64,000 bases of DNA, taken from contig JAJLRJ010000005.1 of the NCBI GenBank assembly GCA_024195265.1, positions 35,842,105 to 35,906,104 of the forward strand, given 5' to 3'. This stretch comes from Dendrophyllia cribrosa (Eukaryota; Cnidaria; Anthozoa; Scleractinia; Dendrophylliidae). The translations under genes and the position numbers were made by a program. Positions 1 through 11,000 of this stretch are shown piece by piece. The notes under the pieces are model-generated. The model was not told the DNA's origin, did not search any database, and saw only the letters and a program-made list of their open reading frames with translations. Position 1 is the stretch's first letter, and each line of letters opens with the position of its first letter.

Positions 1-1307
1 CAGTTATTCAATGTCGAAACCATGTATCAGTTAAACCAGAAACCCATGTGGGTTGAAACGTGTGACGCGCATTCACAGCTTTCGAATATTCATTTTTTGC
101 TTAGTACCATATTTGGAAACCCTTCGGTCCCTCGAGATTGGAAGCAAGTTGTTCTAGCGAATTGATTAGTTGATATTTTTAGCGTGATTTTGCAAATATG
201 GCTGTAACAACTTCTTAGCAAATTGAACAATTGGAAGCTTGTTTTGAAGCGTACCACTTGGGTTTCTGGTTAAACTGTTATCACTACCTTACAGCCTGTG
301 AGGCTTGAAATAGGCGAAACGTAACACTTCGGGTCAACCTAATAGTTCGTTCGGTGAGTTTCTTTTTAGGCAATTTCCTACTGAAGAGCTTGTTCACGGG
401 CCCGGCTATTTCCTCAGCTATATCTAACAGTTAGATTTTTGGCCGTTTTTTTTTTTTGGCTCGACAAGCTTCCTTTGCAGTTATTTTGGTGTGAATGCGA
501 CGAAACTGGCCGCAGAAATATGAATATTTTTTTAAAGTCGCTGTGTACTTTCGCTCTGAACTTTTGCAAGCAGCATGAATATCGTCTGACTTACTTACAA
601 ACAATTAACAAGTTTGGGTTACTTTCTAAGTTTTCTGCTGTTTACAGTACTTTTCGTGACATGCGAATTTTGACTCATTCGTGACATCGTGTGGTTTACA
701 CATTCCGGCAATAATTCAGTACATCTGTGATGATTTTAATGGAAGGTCCAATAGTTTATGACCGGCCTCTTGCCTAGTTTGCAACAACAAGATAAGTATA
801 ATTACATGTTGCCCAAGGTCCTAGTGTGAGAAACCGTATTGAGTTTTGCATACAATGAACGCGGTCACGTCCGGCTGAGGCGTAACGTAACAGTCGCGCT
901 TTGTGCGAGAAGCCGTGTATGTAGCCTTCTGGTTGGGGATAGGGCGAAAAAGAAAGACCATGAAAAGAAAAGAAAGATCGCCCTATCCCCAACCACCAGA
1001 AAGCCTGTCCACAGGCTAGAAGCCGGCGTAACGAGCGCAGTAAAAAGTTTAACATATTTACTAGGAACAGTATCGGGAATAATAAACAATAAACAACACT
1101 CGTCACACCTGTCCTAAACGCTTGTTCAAGAAACTGACTTTTTTATTAAACTTGATTTAAAACAAAAAATAGGTCTTTGACGTCTTTGTTTCACGCAAAA
1201 TCTAAACAACTGAAAATCAGTTTTTGTGTTCAGTTTATGTGCTTCAACTATACGAATAAAATAGTAATAAAAAAAGCATTTTAAAAACTTATTTCATCGA
1301 TATCAGG
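1..1307. other. No gene recognised
   Basis: I see no exon, transposon protein or clear TIR pair here except the hairpin listed separately. The open frames are short and overlap on both strands, as expected by chance. Confidence 0.5.
926..1003. repeat. Imperfect hairpin
   Basis: A 21-base arm at 926-946 is mirrored by its inverse complement at 979-1003, with a 3-base CCA insertion in the right arm. The arms flank a purine-rich loop of about 32 bases. It could be a small foldback or MITE core; no target duplication was identified. Confidence 0.6.
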
Positions 1308-1321
1308 ATTAACCTGTAACT

Positions 1322-1681
1322 CGAGAATTTAGTTTTATCGACTGAGTCGATAAGGTAAATTGACCACCGTAAAAAGATTCAAGTAGCTGACGTTTCGAGC
1401 GCTAGCCCTTCGTCGGAGCGAATCAAGGAATTGTGGGTAGTGTGTGGTTTTATATAGTAAGCGGTGGAGCTACGCTATTGGTGGAAATTTGGTGGCGTGA
1501 AAAACAAATGTAAATTAGTTGAATGAAAAGCGTTCGTTGATTCCGTGGGGTTTGAGAGTGCCAGCTACTTGAATCTTTTTACGGTGGTCAATTTACCTTT
1601 TCGACTCAGTCGATAAAACTAAATTCTCGTGTTTCATCCCCCCACCGACGCAGCACCACAGTTTCTCTAGAAACTAACCCC
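1322..1681. mobile_element. 360-bp Penelope-derived unit with 14-bp TSD
   Basis: Two Penelope pseudo-LTR pieces lie in opposite orientation. 1322-1562 (minus) carries the terminal repeat, a hammerhead-like motif and the last coding bases of the GIY-YIG gene. 1563-1681 (plus) is a pseudo-LTR only. The unit is flanked by the 14-bp direct repeat ATTAACCTGTAACT (1308-1321 and 1682-1695), which proves insertion as a unit. It matches the ends of the intact copies at 55.3-62.7 kb with a few substitutions. It has no coding capacity, so it is a non-autonomous or heavily 5'-truncated product. Confidence 0.9.
1376..1424 (-). ncRNA. Hammerhead ribozyme-like motif (Penelope family 1)
   Basis: Read on the minus strand: stem I arm GATTCGCT, core CCGACGA, an extra A, stem II GGGC/loop TAGC/GCTC, then GAAA, C, GUC and the stem I return AGC...GAATC. 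The canonical core is CUGANGA, so the second core base is C instead of U. The minimal ACGU stem III is the form known from Penelope elements. Confidence 0.7.
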
Positions 1682-1695
1682 ATTAACCTGTAACT

Positions 1696-2900
1696 GGTAC
1701 TCTTTTTAAGATGACGACCTCAATTTCACTTCAGTGAATTTGAGTGAAAGAGAACCTCTGAAGTGTTCCCATCGAGCTCCTCGGTCATCCAGTGCGCATG
1801 TCCAATAGACAATGAAGGGTTCTTTACCGTCTGGGTTCACAGAGCCTGGCACTCACTCCACTCTGAGAACGGCCTCGTTTTATACTGATCAGAACAATCT
1901 GTGAACTCCATCTCTATCACTCTTCAGATCATAGCATTTACACATGAATTAACAAAATTAATTTGCACTGCAAAAAAAGCCAAACGTCTTTTTCAGTTGA
2001 TTCCTTTTAGCGACGCAAACTTATGAGGGGTCATCTCCGCCAAAATCCTGTTTCAAATTCTGTTATGAAGAACCTGTAAATTTTATTACTTTACATCAAA
2101 TTCTTTTCTCAAGACAGTACAACTAAAATTGAACCAACAGAATAGAATTTAGGGAATCAGAACTGAAACTGAACCAACAGAACAGAATTCAAAACATCGT
2201 AACACAACGGAACAGAAAATGAAGCAACCGAACGGAAATTGACAATGTCCCAAATTCTGTTCTGTTTTCCAACGAACTGAGTGGAACCTGGGTAAGAACC
2301 AGTTGCACATTATAATTTATGGCGATTCTTCCCGCTCTTGGGCCAAACGTTTGCGTATGTGCAAGAAATCCCAAACTTTGTTTTCTAATTTCAGTCCATA
2401 CTGAGTGTGAAGTCAAAGAATTGATGAGTAAACAGGTTTAAAACATCACATCATCTAGTTCTCTCTCTTATTTTGAACGATGCGTATTTGTATCACGCTA
2501 AAACATCGAAACAAGAATTTGGTTTATTTGAACTTTTACAAATGGCAGTGAAACAACAACATTTGCAACCTCTTTCCCAGGGTCTTCTCCTTCCCGTCCC
2601 CTGGGGACGCTCCAACATTTGCCAATCTGTAGCGTTTTCCTGAGTCATCATCCTATCTCAATAAGAATCCTGCATTTTATTCATGAGATGAAGACAACAG
2701 CCTATGAGGTCACACTTTGATGTAGCAAAGTAATGAGATTCCTCGACACAAAAAAAAGGTTATCCTTGCTATAACTCTACTCTTTTGACAAACATAAATC
2801 TATTTTGTTCCCTTTAACAGTAACATCATACGAGTAGAAGGACAAAAATAGACAAGTCAAATGTGAAATATTTGTATTTATTTACAACTGCTGAGCCTCC
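1696..2900. other. No gene recognised
   Basis: No coding exon was recognised. Between about 2110 and 2220 there are degenerate repeats of a GAACCAACAGAA-like motif. Otherwise featureless to me. Confidence 0.45.
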
Positions 2901-3143
2901 AGGGCCGGGTTGTTCAAAGCGCGGTTAAGTTAACCCAGGGTTAGCATCAATTTTGATTCCAGTTAAATAATTAATCGATGGAGATTTTTCCAAAGTATTT
3001 TTGCCCTTTAGTTTCGTCTCTGACTTGTCTTCGCATGTAACTTATAATTAGCTTTTGAAAACAATTCTAGCACGAGAAATTAAATCCTCGGTTAAGTTTT
3101 AATCCTGGGTTAGCCTTAACCAGCTTTCGAACAACCGGGCCCT
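2901..3143. mobile_element. MITE with GGGCCGGGTTGTTC-type TIR
   Basis: Terminal inverted repeats AGGGCCGGGTTGTTC and GAACAACCGGGCCCT bound about 240 bp with no coding capacity. A right-end-like fragment of the same type occurs near 41046-41060. It lies downstream of the IL-17 receptor-like gene. Confidence 0.7.
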
Positions 3144-3190
3144 GACAAATACAATTTCAGTAAAAGTACATGCATACATAGACCCTATTC

Positions 3191-3350
3191 ATAAATGGCG
3201 GCCGATTTATTTATTCTTTTATATTCATGCTAATCAGCCCAACTAGCCTCATTTTAGAGCAAAAATTCTTTTTAATTTTGCACATGCTAACGAGGCTAGT
3301 TGGGCCGATTAGCATGAATATAAAAGAATAATAAACCGGCCGCCATTTAT
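3191..3350. mobile_element. Near-palindromic MITE
   Basis: The left half, from ATAAATGGCGGCCG, is mirrored at the right by CGGCCGCCATTTAT. About 70-bp arms include a shared stretch around GCATGAATATAAAAGAAT. The spacer is only about 35 bp. No coding capacity. Confidence 0.75.
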
Positions 3351-3472
3351 TGAGTCTATTGAGTAAACCAAAGGGAGTGACAATATGAATTTAAAAAATG
3401 ACCCTAAAATCTGTAAAATGGAGCTCAGAGCCCAGATTTTTTTTCTGCTTGAACATTGGACAAAAATGTCTA

Positions 3473-3889
3473 CCTTGTTACATGAAATTTTCGCGACACT
3501 TTAATTTCGCGATTTTGCAAAAAATGTATATTCCAAATCACTTGAATTTCGAACAAAGGAAGCCTAATAAATTCCGATCGAAGAAACGGCGAGCAGTTAT
3601 TGAGGAGTTCAATTCTCTTGTGTAACTCAACTACAAGGAGCCGGTCAGTGGAAAGTTCAATGACTACACTAAGGACATGTAACAAGAACTTGGAGAGAAC
3701 TTGGAGAGAACTTGTAGAAGGAAGTGGTAATAAGGATAAAGAAAATGTTTCACAATAAAGATTAACAGTGATTTTTGACTGATTTCCTGGTCATTTGATA
3801 ACTTAATAGCGGTATTTCTGAAATAACTTACATAATTGAACTAAAAAAATCGCGAAATTAAAGTGTCGCGAAAATTTCATGTAATAAGG
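3473..3889. mobile_element. TA-flanked MITE, CCTTGTTACATGAAATTTTC TIR
   Basis: Inverted ends of about 45 bp, centred on a TCGCGACACTTTAATTTCGC motif, are flanked by TA on both sides (3471-3472 and 3890-3891). The TA duplication suggests mobilisation by a Tc1/mariner-type transposase; this is inference. The interior has no recognisable protein. Confidence 0.75.
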
Positions 3890-3935
3890 TATTCAGTTTC
3901 CAGGGGAATACATGCGATGGAGCCCTGGAGCCACA

Positions 3936-3941
3936 TTTATT
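3936..3941 (-). promoter_or_regulatory. Possible polyadenylation signal of the IL17R-like gene
   Basis: An AATAAA hexamer on the minus strand lies about 820 bases beyond the stop codon at 4764. It is the nearest perfect hexamer I found downstream. Its use is unproven, and a variant signal could be used instead. Confidence 0.25.
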
Positions 3942-4624
3942 TATCTTGGGAAACTACATATCTGCTTTTTTTTTAAGCTAGAGCCCTGGACCTGGTTGCA
4001 TGAAACGTACGATTGAGAGCTATCTGACAAAAACGTGCTGAATTTGTTACATCGATTTTCTTGAACAATACTAACGACGTGCATGGTTTAATGTAAAGTG
4101 TCGTGTATAAAGTTAAATCTATGGTGACAGACTGAACTTTCATCGGCTTTAGTTAGAATAAAAGTACCCGAAATGAATGTCTCAAACTGAACGATATACA
4201 AGGCGTTTTAAAATTATTTTAAAAAGAAATATATAACTCCCTTGGCTTCCTTTTAAGCCGTATCGGTTACATTCGTAAACATACGAGTTCATGTTTGAAT
4301 GGTTTTCTTTCATTTTCGTTCTGCCCCTAAAAGTTTTATGCAACACCGCAAGTGTTGTTTGTTTTGTTTGATGAAGAACACACAAAAAGTGCCTCCCGTA
4401 CATAATCACATAGGTGTCGATAGGCAATACATGAGGCTACATATGCAACCGGGCCCTGGACCCCAAGAACCCTCTGAGATCCTGAAAAATGTACAACTGA
4501 GGGTAGCAAGCCAATTTACAGCATTAACAATAACAGGAATTGATGTTCTGATAAAATACTTAGACGTCTCTGACTGTGCCTGCAGTGCAAAAACTGCACA
4601 TATTATCTGATATACTAGGCTGTA

Positions 4625-4628
<4 letters not shown>

Positions 4629-4659
<31 letters not shown>
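4629..4659 (+). repeat. 31-base poly-G tract
   Basis: An uninterrupted run of 31 G (C on the transcribed strand) just downstream of the IL17R-like stop codon, inside its putative 3' UTR. It is capable of G-quadruplex formation on the plus strand. The exact length may be affected by sequencing. Confidence 0.9.
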
Positions 4660-4763
4660 CGTACATGACAGCAGCAATACTACAGAGAAGAAACTGGGCT
4701 GATTTACGGTTTTTTCCACCGTGTCCATTCTCATGAGTGTTCAGTGTCACGTGGCTGTGGTCA

Positions 4764-5092
4764 TTACACCTGTACATTACTCCTGTGGTACACTTCTGCC
4801 TCCTGTACCGCCCACTCCAACTCCTTTTTCTTCTCGTCGAAGGGGTGTCCATTGCCTCCCATCACCACAATAGGTTGAGTGCGGTACGGTTGAATCTTTT
4901 CAACATTAAGCACGTGAAAGATAACACGGTCCACTTCCTTGGGTAGTTTGTGACTCCATCGGTCGGACAAGAAATCGGGAATATCTTTCTTGCTGCCGTT
5001 GCAGGAAAAGAAGGCTGGGATGAATCTGTGAGTGTCGGGATTCATGGCGATATTTCCTCGGACAAAGTTCAACTGGCATTTGATTTTCAAAG
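4764..5092 (-). CDS. IL17R-like exon 13: second half of SEFIR, stop codon
   Basis: Preceded by a pyrimidine-rich acceptor ending TTCCTAG. It encodes residues 524-632: RFIPAFF, then IPDFLSDRW and KLPKEVDRVIFHV, the pattern of SEFIR strand and helix segments after the BB-loop region. It ends ...NVQV-stop. There is no long tail after SEFIR, unlike vertebrate IL17RD. Confidence 0.85.
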
Positions 5093-8000
5093 CTAGGAAT
5101 ATAATAGGAAAAAAATACGCCAATTTCCATATGTTAAAATTCTAACCTGACACCGAGGCTTAGGGGAATAAAACAAGGGAAATTAATTATTTGTGAACCT
5201 CAGCGGTGGAACAAAACGCGAGGAGAGGAGAGGAGAGGGTACGGAGGTTGTTTGGTATTCACGAGTTGGCTCGAAGGAGCCTTTGATTTAAGGTGGCTTC
5301 ATATTGTTCAGCCCTCTCGTCTTTTTGCATTCCATTACAGCTAGCCCGATGGTGTGGCTAAAAATCTTTTACTTGAAACCAGTAAATCTTTTATCAGTCA
5401 ACAAAGTGGTATCCAAATGACGTCATCATTCGTTGCCATGGCAACGCTAAACGAGGTCAAAAATACGCTATTTTGGACCATTTGAGGCTAATAACTTATA
5501 AACTACACGGTGAAAGTTTTTGTTTTCGATATATCTTTGTTTAATTGGCAAGAGAAAAATTTTAACAATTTTTTTAAAAATTCTGTACATAGAGTTCAGA
5601 GCTACCTTAAATTTATGTAAAAATGACATATCTCTGAATCCTATGTACAGATTTTTTTCAAAATTGGCACAAATGTTTGTTATGTTTATCAGACGAAAAT
5701 ATATAAAAAGCAAAAAATTTCACTGAGTAGTTTTGAAGTTATTAGCCTCAAAAGGTTGAAAATGGGGTCTTTTGGCCTATTTTGAAGTTGCCATGGTAAC
5801 ATATTTTGATGTCGTAGCCACCTAAATTTGTTCATTGGTTAAGTGTTTACAAACCTGTACTAAACATTTTCTCTTAACTTTACTGGTGTAGCTGTCATTG
5901 AATATCATAGATGTATCATGATGGGAATGTTTAAACTATTAGGAGCCACCTTAAGAGACAGCACTGTGCATGGGAAAGACAGAGTGACGCAGCGCTCGGG
6001 CTCCTCTAAAATACTGTTTGGCCGGCCGTGTAAACAGCAAACTTCATTTTACTCAAATAAAAAGAAAGATGATTCTGTCTGAACACTGTCTAATACAGGT
6101 GGTTTCTTCCTTAAACAGCCTGATTAAAGATCATGATGATAAGAGAAAAATTCAAGATATAGTGCGTTATGACATGGCGACTCTTTGATACACGACAATG
6201 GAAAAAAAAAATACCGTAGGTAAATTAACCTTTCGCCACAGTTAACAATTATCATTTCACTTGCCTGTAAATCTAAGGGCCAACCAATCAAAAAAGATGA
6301 AAGATTACTTACGATCATCTCCCTCCTCCAGTGTGTTCTGACATCTGAGAGACATTTTGCGCGAACCAAGGACTATAACACAATCAGATTTCTTGACTTG
6401 GTCCTCGTACCAGCGGGGAACGTTAGGTGAAATATCAAGTGTGTTCCACATGTCTATACTTGGCTCAATTAATTCTGTTGAACTCAGAACAGTGCCCAAG
6501 CAATGCACTACATGGCTGCACTTGTCACAGCATCTAGTATGCAAGATAAAAACACACCTCTTACCTGCAACATAAACGAAACAAATTACCCTTTTAGAGC
6601 AGTTTTCAATTGAGTGTCGTAAAACCAAAACCAAAGTAATTACTCTGACCAATCACAGCAGTCGTAAACAATCCAATGAACCAATTAGAGCTCAAAGCAA
6701 TTAGACGTCGGCGGCGCCAAGCGCGGGAAAACGCGTGCGAGCAAGTCACGATTGGTTTTGGTTTTACTTCTGATTGGTCGAGAAAGTGGCGCGAGATGTT
6801 TTAGCCAATCGCAAAGCGTAGCAATGCAAAACCAAAGCAATTGTGTAATTACTTTCGACACTCAATTGAAAACTGCTCTATATGTAATCGGAAATAGAGC
6901 AGTTTTCAAATGAGTGTCGTAAAACCAAAACCAAAGTAATTACTCTGACCAATCACAGCAGTCGTAAACAATCCAATGAACCAATCAGAGCTCGAAGCAA
7001 TTACATGGCGGCGGCGCCAAGCGCGGGAAAACGCGTGCGAGCAAGTCACGATTGGTTTTGGTTTTACTTCTGATTGGTCGAGAAAGTGGCGCGAGATGTT
7101 TTAGCCAATCGCAAAGCGTAGCAATGCAAAACCAAAGCAATTGTGTAATTACTTTCGACACTCAATTGAAAACTGCTCTATATGTAATCGGAAATAGAGC
7201 AGTTTTCAAATGAGTGTCGTAAAACCAAAACCAAAACCAAAGTAATTACTCTGACCAATCACAGCAGTCGTAAACAATCCAATGAACCAATCAGAGCTCG
7301 AAGCAATTACATGGCGGCGGCGCCAAGCGCGGGAAAACGCGTGCGAGCAAGTCACGATTGGTTTTGGTTTTACTTCTAATTGGTCGAGAAAGTGGCGCAA
7401 GATTTTTTAGCCAATCACAAAGCGTAGCAATGAAAAACCAAAGCAATTGTGTAATTACTTTTCACGCTCAATTGAAAACTGCTCTAACATCTGAAAATAA
7501 GAAACACAGCAATACAGTACTAGAAAATGTCTTGATTAGTTTGGTCCTGGCCATTTCTTTTCTTCTTTTCTTATGGACACCAGCAATTTTATATGATGCA
7601 TCTTGTATAAGCTCTACTGCAACCCTATATAGTAGCAAAGTATACAGCTGCTCACCGGAATTGCCAGCAAGTAGAGGTTGATCAGAATTGGGCCTTGTTA
7701 TTGGAGGATCTGGGAGCGTTATCTTCACTGCAAGAAAAACAACAAAACAGCTCAACATACCTCACAACAAACACATTTCTCTAACTATGGACACTTTGAA
7801 AAGAGGGGCGACACTTAAAAGAACTTATACCCCATTCACACCAACGGTTAAACATGTTTAAATGTTTTTTAGTTTAACTACGTTTTTAGCCTGTATCTTA
7901 AACGTTTTTAAATGTATATGACTCATACTACTGGAATGGTAATAAAAGTCAATAAAGTTTCTTTTAGTAAAGATTTTAATCCAAATATTACGGCACGTTT

Positions 8001-11000
8001 GGGGGGTATTTTTCTAAACCTGTTTTAAACTAAACAACATTTAAACATGTTTAAGCAACTCAAAATGCCTGACTTCAGATACTACGACAAGGCTAAACTG
8101 AAACTATTAAAAGCTCAAAATACAAACATTGGTTATTACCTTGCTGGAAGAATACTCTGTAAACCACCAGAAGGGTACAAATGACAAGTCCAAAAAAGGT
8201 ACCAAAAACAGCAATTAGGATTTTTGTAGTATGGTCTACTGGTACTTTCCCCGCTTTCAATGCCACTGAAAAAGGAAAAGAAAAGAAAAGCTGAGTTACA
8301 ACTAGAAAAAACACAATAATAGTAATTGTGTCCAACATACCGAGTGGCATGAAATTTTCGTGGGATCTAATTTTCGTGAATTTCGCGGATTTTCTAACGA
8401 TCCGCGAAACTATTAAAGATTCCACGAAAATAAACTACAGCGAAAAATTAATTCGCGGACATTTACTCCATTTCAATGAACTGCAATTAGTACTTGCCCG
8501 GCCCAGATGGCATACGAAATCACACCTTAACGTAGCCTTTGAATTGTAATCGAAGACTTGTGACACGAGTATAGAAAATTTAAAGTAAACTAAATAAGAC
8601 AGCATTATTTTCCTTGTTGCTGCGGAACGAGCGTAGCGAGTGAGCAGCAACATAATCAGGATTTAAGAGAAATATATGAGAAAAAAATATAAGCTACGAA
8701 TAATCTCGATTTGATCGCTTTTTACCAGAATTCATTGCGCCACGCACACATTTTGGGCCAGAATTCACTGCGCCACGCACACATTTTGGGCCAGAATTCA
8801 CTGCGCCACGAACAATAGCCTCGCTTGCTGCTTCAAGCTGTTGGCTGCGAGATTTGTAATATTTTGGTCCAACATGTGCCAGTCGTAATCGGAACTGAAG
8901 TGTCGAAGACTACCGCGTGACCGCGAGTTGAGCGAGGACTGTGAGGCATGGTGATAGGACCGTTGGATAGCAAAGATTTTCGAAGATTGTACGGAATAAA
9001 AGACAAATTTATTTTGAAATCACTCCGACAGCGGTCGATGAGACTGAGCTGAGCGCGTGGAGACGCGAATACGATACGGCTAGCTAGTAACGCAACATAT
9101 TCATTATCAATAATTAAGTTAAACCTAAATTTTCACACCTTCCTCGTGGTGAACGCGTCCTTTGCTCAACAATATTCTACAGACATTGCAAGAACTTGAT
9201 GCGTGAATTACAAAACAAAATTAGTCTTATCAGCTGGAGTTTTCGTCGATTCATCCCGGTTACATTTGCTTTGCTTTCCCTCAAAAAACGAAAGAGAAAA
9301 TTCTGTAATACCAGCGAGGCGATAAAACAGCATTATTACAACAAATTTACCGCAGCAATTACTATCTTTTGGATACACTAGTTATTATATATAAGTACCG
9401 TACGTGAAAAACCGAGATCCGCGCAAAAATTTGTTCCCATCGGTAAAGTCGAAAATCCTAATTCTTGAAAATTTGTTCCCGCAAAAAATCGGCAATCCGC
9501 GAAATTAAACTCCCCGCGAAAATTAGGTACCCAAGTTATCCGCTGTGTTGTAAGTGAACCCCGGGAGGGGGGTACACTGTACTCCGAAATGTTTAGGTGG
9601 GGGTGTTTCGCTGGGACCTAAGAAACCCTATCCCATCTCAGACTTAAAATTTCTATTTTCACTACCCCATTTCAGACCAAACAGTCAAATTTGGTAAAAG
9701 GCCGCTTTATACAAAAAAAAGGGGTTTGTTTACACAAATTGACAGAATTAGGCTTCAAACCCATACACGCTCATTGAATCGAGTGAAACTTCCTCAGGCA
9801 CGGTTCCAGATGAAAAATGTACTGGAAAAAAATGACAAAACACTTAATTCGAAAATTGAACGGAAAAAGTATACCCCTTCTCAGATTTAGTGGGCGAAAC
9901 TGAGACCACATCTCAAACCTAGAAGGTAAAAAACCCGACCCCATCCAGTGGCACATACCCGTATAGCTTATATATGGGAGTACTCCCACCCCCCCCGGGA
10001 AGTGAACAGCTACTAGAGTATCTACTAAAGCCGGACTGCAGCTACTACAGTATCCATCATTGACGTGTCTTTATAAGAAGAGCCTACTTCGCATAAAAAG
10101 CCAAAATAATAGCATTATTGAAATGGTGGAGCCAGTTTGATTAAACAGAAAGCGAGTCTGTAATAACCATTTCTGCTAATGCGAAATTCTGGTCAATGAT
10201 GCAAAACAGAGCAGGGCCATAGCTGTAGCCTACAACAACAACAACAACAACAATTTATTTTTCAAATAATAAAACAAAATATAGTAGCAATCCGCAAATA
10301 ACTAGAGTTCATCGTGGCGGGTTGCTGTGCACTAAACAGTTACAGAAGCTCACTATAAAATAAATGAATAACAATAGATAAGAAAATAAGGAATGGATAA
10401 TTCGATTCTAGCCTGCAAAAAATGTGGCACAAAACAACAGGCCAAAAGCAAGTATATTGTTGCAGGCGCTATCCTGCATCAGGACTTGATTAAACATTGG
10501 GAAATTAAAGACCTGCAACAGGGGAGGTTTTAAGTGGACTGATCGCTTCTAAGATTTTTTCGTGATATGTTTACTCTTGCAAGCCAGTTACATTCTCATT
10601 ATACTAGAAATTGCAACCTTTTTTTTACATACCTCCCTGTCGAACTAATATTCGAAACTTCTCAATTCGGTTTCAAGGACCTAAGTTTTTCAACTCGTTA
10701 TATCATGAAATTCAAAACAGTGAAAGCATCCGTTTGTTTGGCAAAATACTTAAAAAATTCCTTCTTTCCTAGTCAAAAATACTCTTTGTTGAGCTACATA
10801 CTTCTTCTTTCCTTTTCTTTTCTTTTTAGAATAATACATTTTATATTTCATGCTGTCCTCATAATTCGTATGATGTATTCTATATTGTCAAGAAGTCTAT
10901 AGTTCATAAGCCCCTGGCTTCTATATAGGCTTCCTTGTCACTACCACCTTAAACATTTTGTAGTCTATCGTCTTTTAAGTTATTATAAATTTCTAGTGTA

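Noticed and set aside
774..1117. Overlapping 74-110-residue frames on both strands
   Set aside because: They cover an inverted repeat (926-1003) and have no domain similarity I can recognise.
4406..4852. 148-residue minus frame containing a proline run
   Set aside because: The prolines come from the 31-base G tract, and the frame overlaps the IL17R-like last exon and its 3' UTR.
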